Assembly: GCA_003482455.1 (NCBI GenBank)
Contig: DMYW01000036.1
Coordinates: forward strand, 32,554-71,685
DNA length: 39,132 bases
Source: Rheinheimera sp.
GTDB lineage: Bacteria; Pseudomonadota; Gammaproteobacteria; Enterobacterales; Alteromonadaceae
Direction of reading: 5' to 3'
The translations under genes were made by a program, and so were the position numbers. Numbering within the stretch: the first letter of the stretch is position 1; every line of letters starts with the position of its first letter. The notes beneath the pieces are model-generated. The model saw only the letters and a list, made by a program, of their open reading frames with translations. It ran no database searches and was not told where the DNA came from. This document shows positions 17,288-25,802 of the stretch, in pieces.

Positions 17288-17945
17288 AAAATGGTACGGG
17301 CGAGGTAAAACTAAGCCACTGGCCTGTTGTTGGATGGAAAAAACTAAGTTCGGCGGCATGCAAACAAAGGCGTGGCATTTGACCACGAATATCTGCAGGG
17401 GCGTAAAACGGGTCGCCAAGCAATGGATGCCCAATGCTTGCCATATGCACACGCAATTGGTGTGACCGCCCAGTCACTGGCTCGAGTCGAACACGCGAAT
17501 AGTCACTGGTACAGTCAAGTCGTTGATAATGGGTCACGGAAGGTTTACCACTGGCATCTACTTTGTACAAAGGTCGATTTGCCTGATCAGCCGCTAGAGG
17601 GGCATCTATGGTGCCTTGTTCGGCGCACATCCCTGCTACTAAGGCTTGATAAAACTTCTTTGTTTTGCGCTGCTGAAATTGCACGCTAATCGCCGACAAG
17701 GCCGCTTTGGTGAGCGGCAACACCAACAAACCCGACGTATCATAGTCCAAGCGATGCACTACCTGCGCTTGTACAAACTCGCACTGCACCCGATGGATTA
17801 AACAATCTCGGTTCGCCGGATGCCGCCCGGGGACCGTTAACAAACCAGCGGGTTTATCAACGATGATAAAGCATTCATCTTGGTGGATCAGACGCCAAGG
17901 CTCTGCCGTGGCCGGCAGGATCGCTAACTCATCTAGATTGCTCAT
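17286..17945 (-). CDS. rluA: RluA-type 23S rRNA/tRNA pseudouridine synthase
   Basis: A 219-residue pseudouridine synthase with the family motif VHRLDYDTSG and catalytic aspartate D67. The wording follows E. coli RluA along its length (PWRLIHQDE, DKPAGLLTVPGR, NRPLYKVD, GRSHQLRVHM, GDPFYAP), and the length matches E. coli RluA, which modifies U746 of 23S rRNA and U32 of some tRNAs. There is no S4 domain. Ribosome site GAGAG. It is divergent from a second RluA-family gene, with 85 bp between the two starts. Of the two, this is the better candidate for RluA itself; the exact target bases are inference. Confidence 0.85.
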   Translation of the reverse strand: MSNLDELAILPATAEPWRLIHQDECFIIVDKPAGLLTVPGRHPANRDCLIHRVQCEFVQAQVVHRLDYDTSGLLVLPLTKAALSAISVQFQQRKTKKFYQALVAGMCAEQGTIDAPLAADQANRPLYKVDASGKPSVTHYQRLDCTSDYSRVRLEPVTGRSHQLRVHMASIGHPLLGDPFYAPADIRGQMPRLCLHAAELSFFHPTTGQWLSFTSPVPF

Positions 17946-18030
17946 AACTCTCAGTCAGACATTAAAAAAGCGCTTAGTATACTGCAAACACTCAGGGTTC
18001 TGGCTAGAATGCAGTTTTTTCTAGTGTTAG

Positions 18031-18747
18031 ATGACCATGACCGAACTTTATGTGTACGCTCCACCCGCCGATACTGGTATCGATGTGTTGTATCAAGACA
18101 AAGATGTGGTCGCGGTGCACAAACCTTCTGGCTTATTGACCAATCCTGGCCGCGGTGAACATCTCGCCGATTGTTTATTAAGTCGGGTGCAACAGCGTTT
18201 TCCAACGGCTCTGTTGGTGCATCGACTCGATACAGCCACCAGCGGCGTGGTGATTTTTGCCTTGCGTAAAAAGGCAGAAAGCGCGCTAAAACAACAATTT
18301 GCGTCACGTCAAACCGACAAGATCTATCTAGCACGGGTGGCCGGCAAGCTAACTCAAGACCAAGGCATTATTGATTTTCCACTTGCCGCCGATCTCGCGG
18401 CGCCTCCGCGCAATAAGGTTGACCCACAAGGAAAAACGGCTTGGACCGCCTACCAAATGTTGCAGCACCACACCGACGACAATTCAACCACCCTCGCCTT
18501 GTGGCCAAAAACCGGCAGAGCACATCAGCTGCGCGTGCATTTAGATGCAATCGGCCATCCAATTCTGGGCGATGCATTGTATGGAGAGCCACAGCACTTG
18601 GCTGGCGCACCGCGGCTGCTGTTGCACGCCTATCAACTTGGTTTTCTGCAACCTTATTCACAACAACCTGTGGTCGTGACAGCCCCAGTTGACCTCGGTT
18701 TGTTTAAGCTGACACAACAGCCTGTATTAGCCTTTTTCAGTGAATAA
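18031..18747 (+). CDS. Second RluA-family pseudouridine synthase
   Basis: A 238-residue pseudouridine synthase with VHRLDTATSG (catalytic D67), DKDVVAVHKPSGLLTNPGR at the start of the catalytic domain, and GRAHQLRVHLDAIGHPILGD. It lacks an S4 domain. It is a paralogue of the divergent neighbour but differs at many positions and has a C-terminal extension of about 20 residues. The start may be ATG 18031 or 18037; neither has a clear ribosome site. The target RNA base is unknown: it could be a tRNA or rRNA site not covered by RluA. Confidence 0.82.
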   Translation: MTMTELYVYAPPADTGIDVLYQDKDVVAVHKPSGLLTNPGRGEHLADCLLSRVQQRFPTALLVHRLDTATSGVVIFALRKKAESALKQQFASRQTDKIYLARVAGKLTQDQGIIDFPLAADLAAPPRNKVDPQGKTAWTAYQMLQHHTDDNSTTLALWPKTGRAHQLRVHLDAIGHPILGDALYGEPQHLAGAPRLLLHAYQLGFLQPYSQQPVVVTAPVDLGLFKLTQQPVLAFFSE

Positions 18748-18771
18748 AAAAGCCGGCAGTTGCCGGCTTTT
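18748..18771. terminator. Bidirectional terminator between convergent genes
   Basis: Eleven-base stem AAAAGCCGGCA / TGCCGGCTTTT directly after the stop of the RluA-family gene and just before the 3' end of the S9 peptidase gene. Confidence 0.85.
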
Positions 18772-18774
18772 CGC

Positions 18775-21231
18775 TTATAAGGTCCGTTCAAATAGTTTCA
18801 AGATCCGACGATATTCGTCAAGCCAACTGCTGGGCTGGCGGAAACCATGCGGTTCCACTGGGAAGATCGCCGTCTCAAAGTTATTGTTTTCTTGTTCAAT
18901 CAGCCGCTGCACTAAGCGCACTGTATCTTGGAAAAACACGTTGTCATCCACCATAGGCGCATTGATCAGCAACTGTGCTTTTAAGCCTTGGGTAAAATAA
19001 ATCGGTGAACTACGACGGTACGCGATGGGGTCGACATCTGGCGTGTTCAAGATGTTCGCCGTATAAGGCTGATTGTAATACGCCCAATCGGCCACTGGAC
19101 GTAGCGCGGCCCCAGCTTTAAACAAGTCTGGTTGTTTAAACAGCGCCATAAAAGTCATAAAGCCGCCGTACGAACCACCGTAGGTGCCAATCCGTTGCCG
19201 GTCAACGTTGGCGTTTTTCACTAAGTACTCGACACCATCCATCAAGTCTTCGATCTCAGGGGTCCCCATGTTGCGATAAATGGCTGTGCGCCAATCGCGG
19301 CCATAACCTTTGGATGCCCGATAGTCCATGTCTAGGACCACGTAGCCCTTTTGCACCAACAAATTATGGAAGAAGTACTCGTGATAATAATTCGACCAAC
19401 CGGCGTCTGAATTTTGCAGGTAACCCGCACCATGGTTAAAGATCACCGCACGGCGTTTTTCACCCTGCTGGTAGTCTTTTGGCAAATACAACTTGGCATA
19501 CACCGGCTGCTCACCATGGCTAGATGGCACAGCGATGATTTGCGGTGCTTGTAACGCCATTTTCTTCAACTGGTCTGATACTGTGTACGTTAGGCGTTTT
19601 AATTCAGCCCCTGGCTGATTCGCCATGCTGTAGAGCTCTTCTGGCTGCACCGATGTGGAATAACGAACTAATAATTTGGATTCGTCAGGCGATACATCAA
19701 ACGTTAGATTACCCGTCAGGTTGGTCAGCGCTTGGCGTTTACCATCAGCGACCTGCACTTTATAAATGTTGTAAACACCAGGATGTGTTTCATTGGCGCG
19801 GTAATAAATACTGCTGCCGTCCTTACTCAGCACAGGATCACTGACTTCAAAGCGGCCTGCCGTTAAGGCGCGAGCTTTGCCTTGCAGCGCTTTGACATAC
19901 AGATGCGCGTAGCCGGACTGTTCAGACAGATAATAGAACTGATTATTATCAAGCCAATCGAAATTATTGGCGTCGTAAGACACCCACGCTTCATCGTGCA
20001 GGCGCTCTTGCGTCACCAATGCCGGTTTAGCAGCGGCCACCGTGGTCAACCAGCGATCTTTGTTGTCCCAGGCTTTCAGCATCATAGCCGCATGGTCGCC
20101 GGCGGCGTTCCAGCGAATAGCACCTTGGCTCCAACTCCAGTCATTCATCAGCGTAATGTCGCGCGCTTTCTTTTCAGGTTTGTAAGTTTTGCCTTGGGCT
20201 TTGGCATTTTCAGCTTTCACCGATGCCAATACATCTTCGTCAAACCCTGGTAAAGCCGATTGCGCGAGCTCACTGACGGTGCCCGTTGTCAGGTCGACAA
20301 AGAAAAACTGTTGGGGTTCTGGTTTTTGGTCATGCACACGACGACGTGCCGGCTCTGCCGCAATGTTACCAGTCGGCGTGATGTAGTTCGGCATAATGTC
20401 GGAATCATCATTCCAACGTGTTTTTTCCCCTTGAGCCACAATCACATAACGGCCGTTTGGCGATAAAGAAGCCGCTTGCAGCTCTTTATCTTTGTCAAAA
20501 TACACGGGTTGCACGGCCACGGCATCACTTTGCGCACGTAGCGCTTGCTGCTGATTAAAATCATTGACCGCGTCACGATGCTCTTTGGCGACAAATTTAA
20601 TTAATTCATGTTGTTCTTTAGCCAGGTAACTAGTCCCGACTTCAGGTGCAGCTGGTTTTTCTGCGCTTTTTAAACTGGCTAGCAAGCGCACTTGCCCTGA
20701 TGGCAGGGTTGCGGCATAAAAATCCCAGCCCTGACGCCAAACGACACGACCGTCATTTAAAAACTGCACGTCTTGCCGTTGTTGCAGGTCCCGCGTCAGC
20801 TGTACTGTGTTGCCTGTGCTGAGGTTTTTCACGAAGACATTGCCTTCAAATACCCAAGCTAATTGACTGCGATCACGGTTGTAAACCTGCATAGCATTGC
20901 CAATATCATCTTGATCTTTCAGCGGTACGGCGCTGGAAGAACCTTGTTGGTCAACCACAAACCAGTCGCGCAATTCGGTGCCGGCTTGTTTGCGTTGATA
21001 GACGATCCGTTGACTGTCGCTCGCCCAATAAGCGCCTTCCGGTTGACGGCCCAACCAATCTTGATGCGCCATGGCTTGTTCCATGGTCATGGCTTGGTCA
21101 CCCGTTTGGGCTTGTACTTGAATGGTTTGGGTTTGATGTGGCGCGTCAACCGGCGCTGCCATCACGGCCACTGGACCGCTTAGCGCTGTCGCGACACATA
21201 GCGCCAGCATAGTTTTACGAATGATCTGCAT
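18775..21231 (-). CDS. Secreted S9-family prolyl peptidase (dipeptidyl-peptidase IV-like)
   Basis: An 818-residue exported serine peptidase. The signal peptide is MQIIRKTMLALCVATALSG with probable cleavage after VMAA. Residues about 60-540 are rich in beta strands and suit the S9 beta-propeller; the C-terminal 250 residues form the alpha/beta-hydrolase. The catalytic triad is S687 (GTYGGSYGGF), D762 (PMVDDNVFFQ) and H795 (VEPHGFRQP), with spacing like dipeptidyl-peptidase IV. It would trim peptides in the periplasm or outside the cell. The ETHPGVYNIYK text matches the propeller of this bacterial subfamily. A promoter is visible upstream, and it shares a terminator with the convergent pseudouridine synthase gene. 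Confidence 0.9.
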   Translation of the reverse strand: MQIIRKTMLALCVATALSGPVAVMAAPVDAPHQTQTIQVQAQTGDQAMTMEQAMAHQDWLGRQPEGAYWASDSQRIVYQRKQAGTELRDWFVVDQQGSSSAVPLKDQDDIGNAMQVYNRDRSQLAWVFEGNVFVKNLSTGNTVQLTRDLQQRQDVQFLNDGRVVWRQGWDFYAATLPSGQVRLLASLKSAEKPAAPEVGTSYLAKEQHELIKFVAKEHRDAVNDFNQQQALRAQSDAVAVQPVYFDKDKELQAASLSPNGRYVIVAQGEKTRWNDDSDIMPNYITPTGNIAAEPARRRVHDQKPEPQQFFFVDLTTGTVSELAQSALPGFDEDVLASVKAENAKAQGKTYKPEKKARDITLMNDWSWSQGAIRWNAAGDHAAMMLKAWDNKDRWLTTVAAAKPALVTQERLHDEAWVSYDANNFDWLDNNQFYYLSEQSGYAHLYVKALQGKARALTAGRFEVSDPVLSKDGSSIYYRANETHPGVYNIYKVQVADGKRQALTNLTGNLTFDVSPDESKLLVRYSTSVQPEELYSMANQPGAELKRLTYTVSDQLKKMALQAPQIIAVPSSHGEQPVYAKLYLPKDYQQGEKRRAVIFNHGAGYLQNSDAGWSNYYHEYFFHNLLVQKGYVVLDMDYRASKGYGRDWRTAIYRNMGTPEIEDLMDGVEYLVKNANVDRQRIGTYGGSYGGFMTFMALFKQPDLFKAGAALRPVADWAYYNQPYTANILNTPDVDPIAYRRSSPIYFTQGLKAQLLINAPMVDDNVFFQDTVRLVQRLIEQENNNFETAIFPVEPHGFRQPSSWLDEYRRILKLFERTL

Positions 21232-21260
21232 GAGGACTCACCTTGTAGGGAAACAGCAAA

Positions 21261-21289
21261 GTTATACAAAGCGAGCCAAGAGAATTCAA
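21261..21289 (-). promoter_or_regulatory. Sigma-70 promoter for the S9 peptidase gene
   Basis: Read leftward: -35 TTGAAT (21284-21289), 17-base spacer, -10 TATAAC (21261-21266), 30 bases before the start codon. Confidence 0.65.
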
Positions 21290-21339
21290 ACGCTTGCGGT
21301 TAATCAGCGACAGCGCGGGACTAACGGGTCAATGCGACT

Positions 21340-21365
21340 AAAAAAGGCAGGATTTCCTGCCTTTT
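21340..21365 (-). terminator. Terminator after azoR
   Basis: Stem AAAAGGCAGGA / TCCTGCCTTTT; on the minus strand it is followed by a T run. It lies 54 bases beyond the azoR stop. Confidence 0.8.
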
Positions 21366-21418
21366 CGCGCATACCCCGCAAGCGCTGCTGGTAGCCGCTG
21401 CGGGCCAACGCCGCCCGG

Positions 21419-22024
21419 TTAAATCAGAAAGCGCCGCGCTAGTTGTTCGAGTTCCGTTTTGGCTTGAGTTTTAGCTTTTTCAGCCGCTTCAGGCCCCATA
21501 TTCAGCCCTTCAGCAAATACAAAATGTTGATTGCGCAAGCCGATAAAATTGAAAAAGGCTTGAAGATACGGCGTTTGTGAATCAAGCGGCGTACCTTGGT
21601 ACAAACCTCCACGGGTCAAGACAAAAATAATTGGTTTGTCGGCGAGCAAACCCACTGGGCCTTGCGCTGTGTATTTAAAGGTAATTCCGGCGCGCGCTAA
21701 GCGGTCAAACCACGCTTTTAATTGCGAAGGCACCGCGAAATTGTACATAGGCACACCGATCACTACGAGGTCAGCGGCTTGGACGGCGGCGATCGCGTCA
21801 CTGGATAGCGCTTCGGTGGCCGTTTGTGCTGCAGTGCGCTGCGCTGCATCCGTCATCCACGCCCCCATTTCAGTCATGGTCAAATGTGGTTTGGCATCTG
21901 CGACCACATCAATCACGGTGCGTTCAATCGACGCGGGCAGCTGGGCATCAAAATGAGCGAGCAACTGTGAACTTTGACCTGCATCGCCGCTTAATGAGCT
22001 TTTAACAAATAGAACTTTTTGCAT
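21419..22024 (-). CDS. azoR: FMN-dependent NADH-azoreductase
   Basis: A 201-residue flavodoxin-like quinone/azo reductase of the AzoR (AcpD) family, a two-electron reductase for quinones and azo dyes. Conserved text includes the FMN-binding start KVLFVKSSL, GVPMYNFAVPSQLKAWFDRL (about 94-113), TRGGLY (about 138-143) and the C-terminal FVFAEGLNMGPE. Ribosome site AGGAG. It is divergent from the ECF sigma factor gene with 150 bp between the two starts, and a 19-base inverted repeat lies in that gap. A role in quinone or electrophile stress is likely from the family. Confidence 0.92.
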   Translation of the reverse strand: MQKVLFVKSSLSGDAGQSSQLLAHFDAQLPASIERTVIDVVADAKPHLTMTEMGAWMTDAAQRTAAQTATEALSSDAIAAVQAADLVVIGVPMYNFAVPSQLKAWFDRLARAGITFKYTAQGPVGLLADKPIIFVLTRGGLYQGTPLDSQTPYLQAFFNFIGLRNQHFVFAEGLNMGPEAAEKAKTQAKTELEQLARRFLI

Positions 22025-22080
22025 GATTCGACTCCTGTATTGAGATGCCTACAGAATATCAACCACATTTTCGAACGTAT

Positions 22081-22099
22081 ATCGCATTAAATTGGCGAT
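22081..22099. promoter_or_regulatory. Inverted repeat between azoR and the sigma factor gene
   Basis: ATCGC (22081-22085), nine bases, GCGAT (22095-22099) in an AT-rich divergent spacer. Size and symmetry would suit a LysR- or TetR-type dimer, but the regulator is unknown. Confidence 0.3.
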
Positions 22100-22174
22100 T
22101 TCTTTCTATTTTATGAATAAATCTAAATTCTGTGTGGTTCCGTTAAACAACATAGGACTTAAGAGGCAATTTTT

Positions 22175-22822
22175 ATGTTGGCACAGGCAGCTCTGACACT
22201 GCATGATGAACCCCTCGCGAAAACGCAGGACAGTTCCATGACAGATGCAGTACCTCCCACGCAAAGTGAGTGGGAACAGGCGCTCGCGCTTGTCGCTCTA
22301 AAACGCGATAAAACCGCGTACGCTGCGCTTTTTAACTATTTCGCGCCACGGCTGCGAGCCTTTGGCATGCGGATGTTTGGCAACGAACAACAAGCGCTCG
22401 AAATGGTGCAAGACACCCTATTAAACGTGTGGCAAAAAGCCCACTTGTACGACGCAAGCCGCGGCTGTGCATCGACGTGGATTTTTACGATCGCCCGTAA
22501 CGTTCGGTTTGACATGCTGCGCAAAAAAATGAGTCGCAAAGATGACATCCTTGCCGACGATTTGTGGGCCGACGGCGATTATCCGGATATGGAAGACGAA
22601 CAAACCGAACGTTGGGATATCTGGATTGTTGCTGAAAAAATTGCACCTCATTTCGACATGTTGCCACCAGCACAGCGCATTGTGATGGAAAAGGTTTATC
22701 TCGATGAGTGTACCCATCAACAAGTCGCTGAAGAACTCGGCGTGCCACTTGGCACCGTAAAATCTCGGATCAGATTAGCGTTAGAGCGTTTAAGAGAGGC
22801 TATCGATGCCAAACACAGTTAA
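22175..22822 (+). CDS. ECF sigma factor, RpoE-ChrR (ECF11-like) type
   Basis: A 215-residue group 4 sigma factor. Region 2 spans about residues 48-115 (YAALFNYFAPRLRAFGMRMF, ALEMVQDTLLNVWQKA, STWIFTIARNVRFDMLR) and region 4 about 165-212 (LPPAQRIVMEKVYLD, CTHQQVAEELGVPLGTVKSR). The next gene encodes a ChrR-type zinc anti-sigma factor and overlaps its end by 17 bases. That pairing defines the group that answers singlet oxygen and related oxidants in Rhodobacter. ATG 22175 has AAGAGG upstream. The usual co-transcribed targets (photolyase, cyclopropane synthase, DUF2256) are not in the window. No convincing self-promoter was identified. Confidence 0.9.
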   Translation: MLAQAALTLHDEPLAKTQDSSMTDAVPPTQSEWEQALALVALKRDKTAYAALFNYFAPRLRAFGMRMFGNEQQALEMVQDTLLNVWQKAHLYDASRGCASTWIFTIARNVRFDMLRKKMSRKDDILADDLWADGDYPDMEDEQTERWDIWIVAEKIAPHFDMLPPAQRIVMEKVYLDECTHQQVAEELGVPLGTVKSRIRLALERLREAIDAKHS

Positions 22823-23489
22823 ACATCACCCAAGCTTGAGTGTGCTAGAGCAGTTCTGTGAAGGCCGATTAACCGCTGAAGTGGCGTTAGTGGTTGCTGC
22901 ACATATCGATTTGTGCCCGCATTGCCAGCAACTACAACATGATATTGAGGCTGACCTAGCCTGCGCTTGGGCTGGCGAGCCAATTGCTGCAACAACCGAC
23001 AACAGCGCATTCGCAGCGATGCTACAGCAAATCGTCAGTGCTGAACCGGCACCGCTTGAAGCTGCTGCATCCTCGTTGTCGAAAGCAAAAAGTTTGGAGT
23101 TTGGCGGGCAGCAGTTTTTGGTGCCAAGGTCACTACAACGGTTAGCCGCAAAACGCAGCAAATGGTTAACGCTAGGCGGAATAGCTACTGCGCGTTTGCC
23201 ATCAGGCGATCCACATCATATTTCGTTGTTGTATATCAGTGAACAAACCCAAGTGCCGCGTCACACCCATCAAGGTATGGAGATGACCTTAGTGCTGTCA
23301 GGTGAAATTGAAGATGAAAACGGCCGCTACGTGGCGGGCGATTTGATCGTTGCAACGCCGGACCACACGCATACGCCTCGAAACGTCAAACAAGAACCCT
23401 GTTTATGTTTGAGTGTGCTGAGTGCGCCGCTCACCTTCACCGAAGGCATGACTCGACTTTTGAACCCGCTGCAACGTTTTTTCTATTAG
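22806..23489 (+). CDS. ChrR-type zinc-binding anti-sigma factor with cupin domain
   Basis: A 227-residue anti-sigma factor. The N-terminal ZAS domain carries all four zinc ligands in the ChrR arrangement: H8, then H33-x3-C37-x2-C40 (AAHIDLCPHC). The C-terminal cupin (about 105-215) also keeps the second metal site, H153, H155, E159 and H189 (PRHTHQGMEM, DHTHTPRN). In Rhodobacter ChrR, the ZAS domain holds the sigma factor and the cupin is needed to respond to singlet oxygen; with both sites intact a similar switch is likely here. The start overlaps the sigma gene by 17 bases and has AGAGAGG upstream, so the two are translationally linked. Confidence 0.92.
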   Translation: MPNTVKHHPSLSVLEQFCEGRLTAEVALVVAAHIDLCPHCQQLQHDIEADLACAWAGEPIAATTDNSAFAAMLQQIVSAEPAPLEAAASSLSKAKSLEFGGQQFLVPRSLQRLAAKRSKWLTLGGIATARLPSGDPHHISLLYISEQTQVPRHTHQGMEMTLVLSGEIEDENGRYVAGDLIVATPDHTHTPRNVKQEPCLCLSVLSAPLTFTEGMTRLLNPLQRFFY

Positions 23490-23504
23490 AAATAACGAGG
23501 GATC

Positions 23505-23534
23505 AAAAAGCCAGCTTCATAGCTGGCTTTTTTT
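23505..23534. terminator. Bidirectional terminator between ChrR and the fusion gene
   Basis: Twelve-base stem AAAAAGCCAGCT / AGCTGGCTTTTT with loop TCAT and further T on the right; usable on both strands. Confidence 0.85.
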
Positions 23535-23551
23535 TACGCGTCGGTTGCCGT

Positions 23552-25780
23552 TTAACTTAACAGCGCTGTACCGCCTTTTAGGTTATACACTTCGATAAAA
23601 CCAAGACGATTCAATACCTTAGCTGCAAGTAAACTGCGATTCCCAGAGCGGCACACTAACAACAAGCGTTGTTTGGCGGTTAATTGCCCTGTGATCACCG
23701 CCCACACTAACCGTGATAACGGCCAATGTGCGACATGTGTTCCCGCCGGCACTAACGCTTCGAGCGCTCCAGCCACTTGTTCATGCGGTTCACGCACATC
23801 CACCAGCACCAAATCAGGATCCTGTTGCAGCAAGGCCCGCACTCGCTCACTGTCAATCAACGCTTTTGCATCCGACAAACTGACATCGACAATGCCGCAC
23901 TGATAACTCGCTTGTTGCTGCAGCCATTCACTTTGCCGTTTGATTTCATCCAGCCATTGGCTTAGCGGTGCTTTGGCCAAAATAGCTCGCACCACGGGTT
24001 GCTCCTGCTGTACTAATTGCCAATCGGTGGTAAAACGCTGCGCGTAGTCATGGCTCGATAGTAAAAAACCTCTACCGGCAGTGGCTTGATACAAATCACA
24101 GATACTTTGAGCGAACTGCTGACAATCCGAGTCGTCTAAATCCACTCGACCAGTACCGCCTGGCAGAATTAAATCGCCAACAAACGCCGCTAATAAATGG
24201 GTTTGTTGGTGCAGCAAATAACTCGTGCTATCCGGGCTGTGGCCAGGAGTCGCCAATCTAGTCATGCGGAATTGCCCACAACGCAATTCACTATGATCCG
24301 CTGGCCAACCTAGTGCATCGGTTGCATCTGCCGGCAACTTTAGCAAGGTCGCTAAATCGTCGCGGGCTGAGCGGCGATCTTGATGCTTATGAGTATCCAG
24401 TACAGCGGCTAGTTTTAGACCATGTCCTTGAATAATGTTGGCGAGTCGATTCGCCAAGGGTTCCACCGGATCGATAATGACAGCACAACGTTCCTGTTCA
24501 CACACCAGCAAGTACGAGCACAAATCTTCGTATTTGAACTGAGTTAAACCTTGCACCAATTGGTCATCTTGAATTTGCACATCGGACAACACCAAACAAC
24601 ATTGTTGCATCACAGGAACTAGTTGCCGCAGCGCCTGGCAGGCGCGGTCGATCTCAAACTGTGTCATAGCAGGGCCAAAGGATAATCGGATCGCCCCTTC
24701 ACTTCGCCAACGCTCCAACCCCATCGCATTCAAGACAAAACTGCTGGGGATCTTCGAACTGCAGGCAGAGCCAGAACTCACTCGAATTCCGGCCGCGTCA
24801 AACAAGTCCATAATGTCCTTGCTGGTAAAACCTGGTACCGAAAAATTGATAGTGGTAGGTACTATATAAGGCGCATCGCTGTTAAGTTGCAGCTCTGGGA
24901 ATAACTCATGTAACGCGGCAAGTAATTGTTCACGATAGCGCCATAAGGTTGATTCGCTTTGAAAAACTGATTGGTCTTTTTTCAGCAACTCGCTAAAAAT
25001 GGCATGTAATGCCGCGATGCCAGGTAGGTTTTCTGTGCCAGAGCGCAAGCCGCTTTCTTGCCCGCCGCCAGCGATAAATGGCTGATATGGCGTGCCTTGG
25101 CGCACATACAAAAAACCAATGCCTTTGGGCGCATACAGTTTATGCCCTGAAAACGGCGCGTAATCGATGCTGGTATTGGCGATATTCAAACTCATTTTGC
25201 CAAGCGCTTGCACGCAATCGACCATCCAGCGTACCTGAGGGTTTAACTGGCGGATCAACTGCTCGAGATGCAACAAATTCTGCTTCACACCGGTTTCGTT
25301 GTTAGCGGCCATGGTGCAGATAAGTGCAGCTCGCGGCAGTAATTCAGTCAGTGCGACTTCATCTAAAATGCCATGGCTGTTTACTGGAATAGACTGAACT
25401 GTACAACCTAGCTGCAGCACCTGATTCCAGTGTTTTAACGATTCAGGTACAGCTTTGTGCTCGGTTGCACCGTAAAGCAGCAACACGTCTGGACCGGTTA
25501 AACCACGAGCACGGGCATCCAATAACGCAGATACGATCGAAGTTTGAATGCCTTCGGTCGCTCCCGACGTAAAGACAATTTGACCGGTGGTCGCGCCAAT
25601 CACCTGCCGCGCTAACTGGCGAGTCGCTTCCAATTCAACTTTGGCTTTAATGCCGGTGGAATGGCTGCTGCTTGGATTACCAAAGCTAGTTTGCATGTAA
25701 TGCATCACAGCTTCTGCTGCACATGGCAGTACCGGAGTCGTCGCGTTGTTATCCAAATAAATCTCAGCGATTTTGCCCAT
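23552..25780 (-). CDS. Cysteine desulfurase / ETHE1-like MBL / rhodanese three-domain fusion
   Basis: A 742-residue cytosolic protein with no signal peptide, continuous in one frame; ATG 25780 has AGAGG six bases upstream. Residues about 5-392 are a class V aminotransferase of the NifS/IscS type: H108 (TEHKA), PLP lysine K214 (SGHKLYAPKG) and the persulfide cysteine C340 (SSGSACSS). Residues about 403-610 are a metallo-beta-lactamase domain of the persulfide-dioxygenase (ETHE1) group: H464, H514 and D536 match the mononuclear iron ligands, and H577 lies in SSHDY. The next histidine of the HxHxDH motif is arginine (R469). Residues about 640-742 are a rhodanese with active-site C710 (CRSGNRS). 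A plausible reading is that sulfur freed from cysteine as persulfide is passed on or oxidised within one chain; this is inference. It sits alone between terminators. Confidence 0.88.
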   Translation of the reverse strand: MGKIAEIYLDNNATTPVLPCAAEAVMHYMQTSFGNPSSSHSTGIKAKVELEATRQLARQVIGATTGQIVFTSGATEGIQTSIVSALLDARARGLTGPDVLLLYGATEHKAVPESLKHWNQVLQLGCTVQSIPVNSHGILDEVALTELLPRAALICTMAANNETGVKQNLLHLEQLIRQLNPQVRWMVDCVQALGKMSLNIANTSIDYAPFSGHKLYAPKGIGFLYVRQGTPYQPFIAGGGQESGLRSGTENLPGIAALHAIFSELLKKDQSVFQSESTLWRYREQLLAALHELFPELQLNSDAPYIVPTTINFSVPGFTSKDIMDLFDAAGIRVSSGSACSSKIPSSFVLNAMGLERWRSEGAIRLSFGPAMTQFEIDRACQALRQLVPVMQQCCLVLSDVQIQDDQLVQGLTQFKYEDLCSYLLVCEQERCAVIIDPVEPLANRLANIIQGHGLKLAAVLDTHKHQDRRSARDDLATLLKLPADATDALGWPADHSELRCGQFRMTRLATPGHSPDSTSYLLHQQTHLLAAFVGDLILPGGTGRVDLDDSDCQQFAQSICDLYQATAGRGFLLSSHDYAQRFTTDWQLVQQEQPVVRAILAKAPLSQWLDEIKRQSEWLQQQASYQCGIVDVSLSDAKALIDSERVRALLQQDPDLVLVDVREPHEQVAGALEALVPAGTHVAHWPLSRLVWAVITGQLTAKQRLLLVCRSGNRSLLAAKVLNRLGFIEVYNLKGGTALLS

Positions 25781-25802
25781 GACGACCTCTTATAACTATT
25801 TT

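Noticed and set aside
17946..18030. Strong promoters for both RluA genes in the 85-bp spacer
   Set aside because: TATACT (minus) and TAGAAT (plus) -10-like hexamers are present, but neither has a convincing -35 at the proper distance.
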